From Amycolatopsis acidiphila (GTDB lineage: Bacteria > Actinomycetota > Actinomycetes > Mycobacteriales > Pseudonocardiaceae): DNA of 64,000 nt. The stretch spans positions 5,766,001 to 5,830,000 of the forward strand of contig NZ_CP090063.1 in the NCBI RefSeq assembly GCF_021391495.1, written 5' to 3'. Below, piece by piece: positions 12,503-20,549 of this stretch (within the stretch, counting starts at the first letter, position 1; every line of letters begins with the position of its first letter). A model generated the notes under the pieces. It did no database searches, was not told the DNA's origin, and was given only the letters and a program-made list of their open reading frames with translations. The position numbers and the translations under genes were made by a program.

Positions 12503-13078
12503 ATGAACCTCCATCGACTGCTGCGGTCCGCCGAGCAGGTGCGGGCGCTCGACCGTCCGGCGGGCGCCGTCGCCCGCGTCCTGCGCAAGGCGCTGCGCAA
12601 CCCCGCCGTCGACGGCGCGCTGCGCGGCTCGTGGCTGGGCCATCCGGTGCATCCCATCCTGGTCACGATGCCGATCGGCGCCTGGGTCAGCTCGGCGGTG
12701 TTCGACCTCGTGTTCTCGCAGCCGAAGGCCGCCCGGCGGCTGCAGGCGATCGGGCTCGTGGCGGTGCCGCCGACGGTCCTGTTCGGGCTCGCGGACTACT
12801 CGGGTCTCGACGTCGAGCAGCGGCGGGTCGGCGCGCTGCACGCGGCCGCGAACGCCGTGTCCGCGGGTTGCTTCCTCGCCGCGTGGCTGTCGAAGAGCCA
12901 GGGCGCGAACCGGGCCTGGGGCATGAGCGGCCTGCTCGCCGTCGGCGTGGGCGGCGCGCTCGGCGGGCACCTGTCCTACTCCCAGGGCGCGGGCGTCCGC
13001 CGCTGGGAGGCGTTGCCGTTCCAGCGGCGGCCCCCGGTCACCGACCCGGCGGCCGCGGGCTGGGAGCACGCGCGGTAG
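12503..13078 (+). CDS. DUF2231 membrane protein
   Basis: 191 aa. DUF2231 signature GSWLGHPVHPILVTMPIGAW near residues 48-67, followed by four predicted membrane segments (WVSSAVFDLVF, IGLVAVPPTVLFGLADY, AANAVSAGCFLAAWL, GLLAVGVGGALGGHLSY). The conserved histidines (HPVHP and a later GGHLSY) resemble haem- or redox-linked positions, and the family is often called a DoxX-like or membrane redox protein without firm function. ATG at 12503 with TACTTC six bases upstream, so possibly leaderless. Confidence 0.78.
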   Translation: MNLHRLLRSAEQVRALDRPAGAVARVLRKALRNPAVDGALRGSWLGHPVHPILVTMPIGAWVSSAVFDLVFSQPKAARRLQAIGLVAVPPTVLFGLADYSGLDVEQRRVGALHAAANAVSAGCFLAAWLSKSQGANRAWGMSGLLAVGVGGALGGHLSYSQGAGVRRWEALPFQRRPPVTDPAAAGWEHAR

Positions 13079-13311
13079 AAGCGGCGCCCGGCCGCCGCGT
13101 ACCCCGCTCGAAGGACGGTCCCTCGAGGTAGCGGACCTTGGCCAGCACGGCGTGCGCCGCGACCGGCGGGAACACCAGCCGGCCGGCCGGACGCCGCGAC
13201 GCCCACCCGACCAGACGGAGCGGGCGCCGGCCGCGGTGCGGGCGTTCACGGACGAGGCCATCGGTACTCCTGAACTCCGGGCCGGAAGGTGGCCCCGTAC
13301 TTCCCGCCCAG
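13079..13311. other. Intergenic stretch with a possible gene remnant
   Basis: 233 bp with no confident gene. On the minus strand a well-placed AGGAG (13267-13271) precedes an ATG at 13261 by 5 nt, but the frame reading from it becomes Arg-rich and runs antisense through the DUF2231 gene. Protein-like segments occur in two other minus frames (PPVAAHAVLAKVRYLEG near 13110-13170, KYGATFRPGV just upstream of the ATG). This is what a small frameshifted gene would look like. I do not recognise the family. Confidence 0.25.
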
Positions 13312-13935
13312 CTACTCGCGAACCGGGGAACTTTCCCGGACCGCCCGCAGGATCGCGTCCCGGATCGTGACCTCCCGGCCCTCCGCGTCGCGCGTCCGGC
13401 GCGGTCTCGTCCCGGCGAACCCGATCCGCCAGCCGTCGCCGAGGTCGGCCGCGAGCTCCTCCCCGGTGAAGAACATGCCGGGCACGTCCGGCCGGTGCAC
13501 GCCCGCGTGCAGGTCGGACTCGTGGTGTCCGACGACGAGCAGCGTCCCCCCGGGCGCGACCGCTCCGGCCAGCCGCGCGAACACCGCGTCCCGCGCCTCG
13601 CCCGGCACGTGCAGGAAATGGGACGTCACCAGGTCGAACCGCGCCGGCGGCGTCCAGATCGCCAGGTCGGCGTGCACCCAGTCGACCTTCAGGCCCACGG
13701 CCTCGGCATGCCTCGCCGCGCGCTCCAGCGCAGTCGTGGCGATGTCGGCGCCCGTGACCTCCCAGCCGCGCTCGGCGAGCCACAACGCGTCCCCGCCCTC
13801 GCCACATCCGGCGTCGAGCGCGGTGCCAGGCGTCAGGTCCGACACCTCGGCGACGAGCTGCGCGTTCGGCTGCCCGCTCCACAGTTCCGGGCGCTCCCGG
13901 TACCGCTCCTCCCAGGACTCCTCGTCGAACCTCAT
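13312..13935 (-). CDS. Class I SAM-dependent methyltransferase
   Basis: 207 aa. N-terminal WEERYRERPELWSGQPN is typical of the TehB/thiopurine-like group. SAM-binding motif I is ALDAGCGEGGDALWLAERGWEVTGADI, with acidic motif VHADL and post-motif HFLHVPGEAR. The ATG overlaps the stop of the upstream thioredoxin-reductase-like gene by 4 nt, so the two are coupled. Methyltransferases with this context often act on small oxidised or toxic substrates, but the substrate cannot be read from the sequence. Confidence 0.83.
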   Translation of the reverse strand: MRFDEESWEERYRERPELWSGQPNAQLVAEVSDLTPGTALDAGCGEGGDALWLAERGWEVTGADIATTALERAARHAEAVGLKVDWVHADLAIWTPPARFDLVTSHFLHVPGEARDAVFARLAGAVAPGGTLLVVGHHESDLHAGVHRPDVPGMFFTGEELAADLGDGWRIGFAGTRPRRTRDAEGREVTIRDAILRAVRESSPVRE

Positions 13936-14933
13936 GCCCGCACCCCGTGCCTGCGCTCGCCGAGCACCAGCTCGGACACCTCGCGCTCGGCCGCCGCGCT
14001 GAACTCGCCTGCCATGGCGTCGCGGAGGTCCTCCTGCACCAGATCGGCGTTGATCGCCGCCCCGGCGGTCAGCCCGCTGCCCGCCGACACGATCACCTGC
14101 GCCATGAGGTTGGCGACGTTGCCCGCGACCCAGACGCCGGGCACCGCGGTCGCGCCGGTCGGGTCCGCGGGCACGTAGGTACCCGCGACCTGGCCGCCGA
14201 TCTCCAGCTCGGTGGTCTCCAGTCCGAGCGACACCAGGACGTCGGCGCGGGCGGTGAAGGTCGGCGTCACCACGAAGGCGTCCCGTGGCACGACCTCGCC
14301 GGCACGCAGCCGGACGCCGCCCCGCTCGAACGCGGCCACCTCGCCGTCCACGACCCGGATCCCGCGCGCCCGCAACTGCGCCCGCTCGGTCGCCGAGGGC
14401 TCGGGCCCGGTGTGCCGGAACAGGATCACGTCGTCGCTCCACTGCCGCCACAGCAGGGCCTGGTGCACCGACATCGGGCCCTTGCCGAGGATGCCGATGG
14501 CCTGGTCGCGCACCTCCCAGCCGTGGCAGTACGGGCAGTGCAGCACCTCCTGCCCCCAGTGCCCGGCGACGCCGGGCACGTCCGGCAGCTCGTCGACCAG
14601 ACCGGTGGTCACCAGCAGCCGCCGCGCGAGCACCGCGCGCCCGTCCGCCAGCGTCACCCGGAACCCGCCGCCGGCCACCGGCTCGGCCGCGGTCACCGAG
14701 CCGTCCGCGAACTCGCCGCCGTACCCCGTGACCTCCGCCCGCCCCGCTGAGACCAGCTCGCGCGGCGGGGTGCCCTCGCGGCCCAGATAGTTGTGCACGT
14801 GCCCGGCGGGCGCGTTGCGCGGCGAGCCCGCGTCGATCACCAGGACCGACCGCCGTGCCCGCACGAGGGCCAATGCGCCGGCGAGCCCCGCCGCGCCCCC
14901 GCCGACGACGATCACGTCGTATCTCTCGTTCAC
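13932..14933 (-). CDS. Thioredoxin-reductase-like FAD/NAD(P) oxidoreductase
   Basis: 333 aa two-nucleotide-domain flavoprotein. FAD-binding VVGGGAAGLAGALAL at the N-terminus, redox CPYC at about residue 140 (VLHCPYCHGWEV), a modified NAD(P) site (AIGILGKGPMSVHQALL, lacking the usual GGGDSA), and the C-terminal FAD motif GVWVAGNV. It is shorter and more diverged than TrxB and belongs to the stand-alone actinobacterial family, not the canonical thioredoxin system; no thioredoxin gene adjoins it. GTG start with GAAAGG upstream. Coupled to the methyltransferase downstream. Confidence 0.83.
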   Translation of the reverse strand: MNERYDVIVVGGGAAGLAGALALVRARRSVLVIDAGSPRNAPAGHVHNYLGREGTPPRELVSAGRAEVTGYGGEFADGSVTAAEPVAGGGFRVTLADGRAVLARRLLVTTGLVDELPDVPGVAGHWGQEVLHCPYCHGWEVRDQAIGILGKGPMSVHQALLWRQWSDDVILFRHTGPEPSATERAQLRARGIRVVDGEVAAFERGGVRLRAGEVVPRDAFVVTPTFTARADVLVSLGLETTELEIGGQVAGTYVPADPTGATAVPGVWVAGNVANLMAQVIVSAGSGLTAGAAINADLVQEDLRDAMAGEFSAAAEREVSELVLGERRHGVRA

Positions 14934-15042
14934 CGTTGTGCCTTTCCCCGGTAGTCCGCCTGTCCCCGCCGACTATCCGCAGTTCCGGCGCTTCTGACAA
15001 ATGAAGTTGCCAGTTCCGCAAAAACCGGGGATGGCCGTTCGG

Positions 15043-16047
15043 TCAGCCTGCCGTCGCGAGCAGCCGCCGCAGCCAGGGCACGCGCGGGGTCTTCGCGGTC
15101 TGCGACAGCGAGGTCTGCGGCGCGAACCCGTCGAAGCCGTGGAAGCCGCCGGGCCACACGTGCAGCTCCGCCTGCCCACCTGCCCGCCAGATCCGGGTCG
15201 CGTAGTCGATCGTCTCGTCGCGGAAGGTCTCCGCCGAGCCGACGTCGAGGTAGGCAGGCGGCAGGCCGGACAGGTCCCCGGCCCGCGCGGGCGCGGCGTA
15301 CGGCGAGACGCCCGGGCCGCCCCGCGCGTCGCCGAGCAGCGCGGTCCAGCCGAGCGCGTTCGAGCCCTGGTCCCAGATCCCGAGGCCCGCCATCTGCCGG
15401 GCGGAAACACTGTCGTTGCGGTCGTCGAGCATGGGGCACAACAACATCTGGCCCGCCAGGGCGGGGCCGCCCCGGTCACGGGCCAGCAGCGCCGTCGCCG
15501 CGGCGAGCCCGCCGCCCGCGCTGACGCCGGCGATCACGACGCGGCCGGGGTCGAAGCCGAGTTCGGCCGCGTGCCCGACCGTCCACAGCAGACCGGCGTA
15601 GCAGTCCTCGACCGGTGCCGGATAAGGGTTCTCGGGTGCGAGCCGGTAGTCCACCGACACCATTCCCAGGCCGAGCTCCGCGGCCCAGGTGGCCGCCTCA
15701 CCCGTGTTGCGACCACGGTGATCACCCATGATCATGCCGCCGCCGTGGATGAAGTAGAGCACCCCGCCCGGCGCCGCCGCGGCGACCGGGCGGCAGATCA
15801 GCAGCGTGACGTCCGGGGCGCCGGCCGGCCCGGGCACCGCGCGCTCCTCGACCTCGAACCGGCCGTCCATCCGCAGGTCGGCCAGCTCGAGCCGCTGCTC
15901 CCGCGAACCCGCGCGCAGCACCGGGATCATGTCGGCGGTGAAGCTCGCGGGCATCCGCTGGCGCAGCTCGGCCAGTGCGGCGGCGAGCTCGGGATCGAAC
16001 GGCGGGGGCGGGCCCACCTGATCGGCGCCGGGGACAGTGCTCGTCAT
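15043..16047 (-). CDS. Alpha/beta hydrolase (hormone-sensitive-lipase family esterase)
   Basis: 334 aa. Oxyanion-hole HGGG (FIHGGGMIMGD), nucleophile elbow GVSAGGG (Ser in place of the usual GDSAGG context), acid region DVGSAETFRDE and catalytic His in WPGGFHGFDGF. This is a class IV esterase acting on short acyl esters. No signal peptide. Start: ATG with GGGAGA 4 nt upstream. It lies 66 bp downstream of the molybdopterin-domain gene on the same strand. Confidence 0.85.
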   Translation of the reverse strand: MTSTVPGADQVGPPPPFDPELAAALAELRQRMPASFTADMIPVLRAGSREQRLELADLRMDGRFEVEERAVPGPAGAPDVTLLICRPVAAAAPGGVLYFIHGGGMIMGDHRGRNTGEAATWAAELGLGMVSVDYRLAPENPYPAPVEDCYAGLLWTVGHAAELGFDPGRVVIAGVSAGGGLAAATALLARDRGGPALAGQMLLCPMLDDRNDSVSARQMAGLGIWDQGSNALGWTALLGDARGGPGVSPYAAPARAGDLSGLPPAYLDVGSAETFRDETIDYATRIWRAGGQAELHVWPGGFHGFDGFAPQTSLSQTAKTPRVPWLRRLLATAG

Positions 16048-16113
16048 CGTTCTCCCTGGGTCCGGGCCATCAGACCATGGCCGTCCTCCGCCATTCTGCA
16101 GGGAGAGCGGCCC

Positions 16114-16590
16114 TCACCCCGCCGAGGGCGCGACCGTGACCACGCACAGGCGGCACAGGCCCCGCACGTACCGCGAAGCGCGCCCGTCGCACGGCATCAC
16201 CAGCGTGGGCCGATCGAGCACGGCACCGTTGTAGCGGGTGGCCAGCAAGGCGGCGCACGCGCCGAACTCCGGGTCGATCTCGGCGAGCGACAGCACGACC
16301 TGGAACCCGTCCTCGGACAACGCGAGCACCACGACGTTGAGCTGGCCCATCTTGTGCCGCTGGTCGAGCCGGGGCGGGATCTCGGCGAGCACCTCGTACA
16401 GCGGCACACCGCGGACCCGGTGCACCTCACACCGGCGCCGTGTCACGTACCGCACCTCCTGCTCGGCGGCCGCGCGGGCGTCGAGGTCGGCCGTGTCGAG
16501 CACCCCTTCGGCGACGACGTCACCGGTGATGAGCACCTGCCGCCGGCCCAGCGCGGCGCGCTGGGCCGGGGCGAGGGGTGACAACACCAT
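16114..16590 (-). CDS. Molybdopterin-binding-domain-like protein (sulfite oxidase fold)
   Basis: 158 aa consisting only of a domain like the Mo-cofactor-binding domain of sulfite oxidase/MsrP. Segments include QVLITGDVVAEG (beta start), HRVRGVPLYEVLAE, LSEDGFQVVLSLAEIDPEFG and LVMPCDGRASRYVRGLCRL. Stand-alone versions this short usually lack the haem and dimerisation domains, and it is uncertain that they bind cofactor; many are annotated as molybdopterin-dependent oxidoreductases. Divergent from the broken LLM gene across 149 bp. Confidence 0.7.
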   Translation of the reverse strand: MVLSPLAPAQRAALGRRQVLITGDVVAEGVLDTADLDARAAAEQEVRYVTRRRCEVHRVRGVPLYEVLAEIPPRLDQRHKMGQLNVVVLALSEDGFQVVLSLAEIDPEFGACAALLATRYNGAVLDRPTLVMPCDGRASRYVRGLCRLCVVTVAPSAG

Positions 16591-16727
16591 GGATCGACGG
16601 TAGAACGGGCAGTAACCATCCGCAAATACGCCGTTCGGGCGCTATCCGACCCGCTGATCGGGATCAGATCCCCGGTTTCATCCGCAGGAGCGGAAGGCGA
16701 ACTCGTGTCGCCGAGATGCCTGCCTGT

Positions 16728-16733
16728 TAACTT
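16728..16733 (+). promoter_or_regulatory. Candidate -10 box of a leaderless gene
   Basis: TAACTT ends six bases before the ATG at 16740, the spacing seen at several other starts in this window where the transcript would begin at the start codon. Confidence 0.35.
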
Positions 16734-16739
16734 CGCCCC

Positions 16740-17596
16740 ATGTCGCGCCTCGGTGGCCGGATTTCCCGTGAGCTGCCCGTCGGCCGGCTGATCGATCTCG
16801 CCCGGCGCGCGGAACGGGCCGGGCTCGACGAGGTGTGGGTCGTCGAGGACTGCTTCTACGCGGGCGGGATCGCGACCGCCGCGACCGTCCTCGCCGCGAC
16901 CGAGTCGATCACCCTTGGCATCGGGGTCCTGCCCACCGTCGCCCGCAACCCGGCCATCGCCGCGATGGAGCTGGCCGCGCTCGCCGAGCTGCATCCGGGC
17001 CGGCTGATCGCCGGCTTCGGGCACGGCGTGCCGGCCTGGATGAAGCAGATCGGCGCGTACCCGGCCTCGCCGCTCGCCGCGCTCGAAGAGACCCTGAGCG
17101 CGGTACGGCGCCTGCTCGCGGGCGAGCGCGTGTCCACGACCGGGCGCCACGTGCGGCTCGACGACCTCGTGCTGGAGTTCCCGCCCGCCGTCGTCCCGCC
17201 GGTGTACGCCGGGGTGCGCGGCCTGAAATCCCTTGCCGTCGGCGGAAAGCACGCCGACGGGACGATCCCGGGCGAGCCGTCGAACGCGCCCGCAAGGACG
17301 TGACCGCGGCACTCGGCCCCGGTGCCGGGCCGCACCTGCGGCCGCTGCCCTTCGGGGCCGAGCTGATCGACAGCGACCGCGAGGACGACATCCCGCCCGA
17401 GTGGATCGCGAAGCTGAGCATCGCCGGCACGCTCGACGACTGCGCCGGACAGGTCCGCGCACTGCACGCGGCGGGCAGCGAGCCGGTGATCCTGCTGCCA
17501 CTGCCTGGAGAACCCGAGGAGGACGCGATCAGCGCGGCAGGTGAGCTCGCGCGCCGCGCCGGTACTGCGCGGGCGTCAGGCCCGTCTCCTTCTTGA
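16740..17596 (+). pseudogene. LLM-class flavin/F420 oxidoreductase, broken by deletion and frameshift
   Basis: The first frame (16740-17303) encodes a good N-terminal LLM (luciferase-like) barrel: GGRISRELPVGRLIDLARRA, VWVVEDCFYAGGIATAATVL, ELHPGRLIAGFGHG. After ADGTIPGEPS the reading frame is lost. The family C-terminus (VERARKDVTAALGPGAGPHL, PEWIAKLSIAGTLDDCAGQV) resumes in another frame. From the usual spacing about 35-40 residues between the two parts are missing. A deletion of that size that is not a multiple of three is unlikely to be a simple base-call error, so this is probably a real pseudogene. The tail overlaps the convergent AraC gene. Confidence 0.72.
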
Positions 17597-18500
17597 ACAC
17601 CTGACCGAAGTGCGACACCCCGCGGAACCCCCAGCGCCGCGCGATCGCGGCGACCGGCACCTCCGCCATCGCCGGGTCCGCGAGGTCGCGGCGGCAGCAC
17701 TCCAGCCGTCGCCCGCGGATCCACGCCGACACCGTCGACTCGCCGCGCTCGAACAACACGTGCAGCTGCCGCGGCGAGATGTAGTGCGTCGCCGCGATCC
17801 GGGCCGGGTCGAGCTCCGCGTCGCCCAGGTTCTCCTCGATGTAGGCGACGATCTCCTCCAGTAGCAGCTCCCGGTGCTCCGGCGGGCGCTCCCCCAGCTC
17901 GGTCCGCAGCATCGTCGTCACCAGGTCCATCACATTGCGCACCGCCGTGCGCCCGTGCCCGCCGAGGAACTCCAGGTTCCGGTTCAGGCTGATCAGCATT
18001 CCCCACACCGCCGCGGGCAGGCCCGGCTCGCACTCGAACGCGCGCGCCGTCATCCCGGCCGGCTGCCGCGGGCCCAGCCATGCCTTGGGAAACCGGATGC
18101 ACGTGGAGCGGTAGCCGTCGCTCGCGGTGAGCGCGGCGGGCTCGGAGGAGTCGTAGATCGCGAACAGGCCGGGCTTGAGCACCGCGACCCGGCCGTCCTG
18201 GGCCAGCCGCAGCTCGCCGGAGAGCTGCAGGGTCATCACGTAGAAACCCGCGTCCGCCGGGGAGATCGTGGCGCGGTCGCGGTACGCGGCGTGCCGCTCG
18301 CAGGCCATGTTGACGAAGTTGACCCCGCCGAGGGTGCGGTTGCTGATCGTGCCGGCGAAGGCGCGCGGCCGGTCGCAGTCGAACTGGAAGCTGAGCACGC
18401 TGCGGCGCACGGCGTCGGTCCACGAACCGAACGCCACCTTGTCGCCGCCACCCTGGGGAACCAGGTCGGCGGCGGCGAACTGGTCGGTCAGCGACGTCAT
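17529..18500 (-). CDS. AraC-family transcriptional regulator
   Basis: 323 aa. N-terminal ~200 residues are an AraC-binding-like cupin sensor (FDCDRPRAFAGTI, GLFAIYDSSEPAALTA). The C-terminal ~100 residues hold the double helix-turn-helix, ending with the diagnostic GFRGVSHFGQVFKKETGLTPAQYRR. Start: ATG at 18500, six bases after GGTGGAG; an in-frame GTG at 18512 and an ATG at 18506 are too close to that sequence. Divergent from the dioxygenase operon across about 149 bp, so it is the likely activator for that aromatic substrate. Confidence 0.85.
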   Translation of the reverse strand: MTSLTDQFAAADLVPQGGGDKVAFGSWTDAVRRSVLSFQFDCDRPRAFAGTISNRTLGGVNFVNMACERHAAYRDRATISPADAGFYVMTLQLSGELRLAQDGRVAVLKPGLFAIYDSSEPAALTASDGYRSTCIRFPKAWLGPRQPAGMTARAFECEPGLPAAVWGMLISLNRNLEFLGGHGRTAVRNVMDLVTTMLRTELGERPPEHRELLLEEIVAYIEENLGDAELDPARIAATHYISPRQLHVLFERGESTVSAWIRGRRLECCRRDLADPAMAEVPVAAIARRWGFRGVSHFGQVFKKETGLTPAQYRRGARAHLPR

Positions 18501-18649
18501 CGTCATCTCCACCGCTCGCAGCCGGGCGATCAGGACACGCTACCCGGTCGTGCGCGGATCCGACAATCTCCTGCGCTCTCGTGAGATGTCCGCGGCGCGC
18601 GGCGCGCTTAGCGTTCGAACCGACGCGATCCGCACCGTGGAGGCAAGGC

Positions 18650-19603
18650 ATGGCATACGTCGAAGGCTCACATCACGTGACACTGTCCGTGGCCGGGGCG
18701 CAGGAGGACGTGGACTTCCACGTCAAGATCCTGGGCCTGCGCTTCATCAAGCGCACCGTGCTGTTCGACGGCGCGCTGCCGATCTACCACCTGTACTACT
18801 CCAACGCGGGCGGCGATCCCTCCAGCGTCGTGACGACGTTTCCCTGGGCGCAGGCCGGGTTCTTCGGCAAGCGCGGTACCAACCAGGCCCGCGAGGTGCT
18901 GCTGTCGATCCCGCACGAGTCGATGAACTACTGGCACCAGCGGCTGACCGAGCACGACGTCGAGGTGCGGAACGTCGAACGGTTCGGGCAGCGGCGGCTG
19001 GCCTTCCGGCACCCGTCGGGGATCGAGTACGCCTTCGTCGGCAACAGCGGCGACGAGCGGGTCGGCCATCCGGGGTTCGGGGTGCCGCAGGAGCACGCGA
19101 TCCACGGCCTGCACGGCGTGGGCGTGCACGTGGCGACGCCGGAGCGGATGGTCGAGTTCGCCACCGAGTCGTTCTTCTCCCAGGGCAGGCTGAGCGAAGA
19201 AGGCGATGTCGCCGTGCTGCAGATCGGCAACCAGAAGTACGGCAACCACCTCGAGCTGACGGTCAACCGCACCGACGACCAGGGCACCTGGAGCTACGGC
19301 GCGGGCACCTACCACCACTTCGCCTGGAACGTCGCCAACCTCGGCAACCAGGACGAGGTCAAGTTCGAGATCGAGGGCCGCGGCTACACCGACATCTCCG
19401 AGCTGAAGGACCGCAAGTACTTCAAGAGCGTCTACGTGCGCACGCCCGGCGGCGCCCTGTTCGAGCTGGCCGTCACGCACGCCGAAGGCGGCTGGACCTG
19501 TGACGAGTCGCCGAAGGAGCTGGGTACCAGGTTCCAGCTGCCCGAACAGTTCGAGCACCGGCGCGAGGAGATCTTCTCGCGGCTCGAGCCGATCGAGATC
19601 TGA
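18650..19603 (+). CDS. PcpA/LinE-like ring-cleaving dioxygenase (VOC family)
   Basis: 317 aa with two vicinal-oxygen-chelate modules. Metal ligands appear as His8/9 (GSHHVTL), His222/223 (YHHFAWNV) and Glu272 (ALFELAV). The spacing is close to the His-His-Glu iron site of hydroquinone 1,2-dioxygenases such as PcpA, LinE and MhqO. Predicted reaction: ring opening of a (substituted) hydroquinone or catechol. Start: ATG with GGAGG about 7 nt upstream. First gene of an operon; its TGA and the next ATG are one base apart (TGAGATG). The exact substrate is unknown. Confidence 0.75.
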   Translation: MAYVEGSHHVTLSVAGAQEDVDFHVKILGLRFIKRTVLFDGALPIYHLYYSNAGGDPSSVVTTFPWAQAGFFGKRGTNQAREVLLSIPHESMNYWHQRLTEHDVEVRNVERFGQRRLAFRHPSGIEYAFVGNSGDERVGHPGFGVPQEHAIHGLHGVGVHVATPERMVEFATESFFSQGRLSEEGDVAVLQIGNQKYGNHLELTVNRTDDQGTWSYGAGTYHHFAWNVANLGNQDEVKFEIEGRGYTDISELKDRKYFKSVYVRTPGGALFELAVTHAEGGWTCDESPKELGTRFQLPEQFEHRREEIFSRLEPIEI

Positions 19604-19604
19604 G

Positions 19605-20549
19605 ATGGCCGCGCCACATCTGAGCGCCGGGCACGAGATCACCGTGCGGCGCGGGCAGTTCTGGGTACCGGGCGAACGCGTGACGACCGCGGGCGGCACG
19701 GTGCAGCGGGCCCCGATGTTCGTGCAGTGGGAGGCGCCACCGGAGGTCAGCCATCCGCATCCGCTCGTGCTGGTGCACGGCGGCGGCGGGCAGGGCACCG
19801 ACTGGACCGGCACGCCGGACGGCAGGCCGGGCTGGGCGACCAGGTTCGTCGAGGCGGGCTTCGCGGTGTACGTCGTCGACCGCTGCGGGCACGGACGCTC
19901 GCCCTATCACCCCGACGTCGTCGGCCCGATGGGCCCGCCTTTTCCCTACGAAGCGGCCGAAGCGCTCTTCGCCGGGAACACCGAGTGGGACGCCGACCAG
20001 CTGGTCGCGCCGATGGGACCGCTGCCGGCGGACCTCGCCGAGTCCCAGCGGATGGACGCCGACCGGCTGGGCCGCCTGCTCGACGTGATCGGCAGCGCGG
20101 TGCTGGTCACGCACTCCGCGGGCGGCCCGGTCGGCTGGCTCGCCGCCGACGCGCGGCCGCGGCTGGTCACGGCCATCGCCGCGATCGAGCCGATCGGTCC
20201 CGCCTTCGCGGACTTCCCCGGGCTGGGCGCGCTGACCTGGGGACTGACGAGTGCCGAGATCACCTACGACCCGCCCGCCCGGACTCCGGAGGACGCCGTG
20301 GGCCGGAAGATTCCCGCGCTGGCGGGCAAACCGGTCGCGGTGGTCAGCGGCGGCGCCTCGCCGTTCACCGGGTTCGCGCCGCAGGTGGTCGAGTTCCTGA
20401 CCACCGCCGGCGCGCGGGCCGAGCACCTGCACCTGCCCGACCACGGGATCACCGGCAACGGCCACGGCCTGATCTTCGAAACCGACTCCGACGAGACGGT
20501 CAAGCCCGTCATCGACTGGATCCTCACGCACGACAAGGAGATCCCATGA
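19605..20549 (+). CDS. Alpha/beta hydrolase in ring-cleavage operon
   Basis: 314 aa. Oxyanion region LVLVHGGGGQGTDW, nucleophile Ser in LVTHSAGGPVGW (a THSAG variant of GxSxG), a probable acid near the VVSGGAS segment, and catalytic His in DHGITGNGHGL. Translated immediately after the dioxygenase and overlapping the flavoprotein gene by 4 nt. By analogy with Mhq systems it may hydrolyse the ring-cleavage product or an acylated precursor; this is inference. No signal peptide, so cytoplasmic. Confidence 0.78.
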   Translation: MAAPHLSAGHEITVRRGQFWVPGERVTTAGGTVQRAPMFVQWEAPPEVSHPHPLVLVHGGGGQGTDWTGTPDGRPGWATRFVEAGFAVYVVDRCGHGRSPYHPDVVGPMGPPFPYEAAEALFAGNTEWDADQLVAPMGPLPADLAESQRMDADRLGRLLDVIGSAVLVTHSAGGPVGWLAADARPRLVTAIAAIEPIGPAFADFPGLGALTWGLTSAEITYDPPARTPEDAVGRKIPALAGKPVAVVSGGASPFTGFAPQVVEFLTTAGARAEHLHLPDHGITGNGHGLIFETDSDETVKPVIDWILTHDKEIP

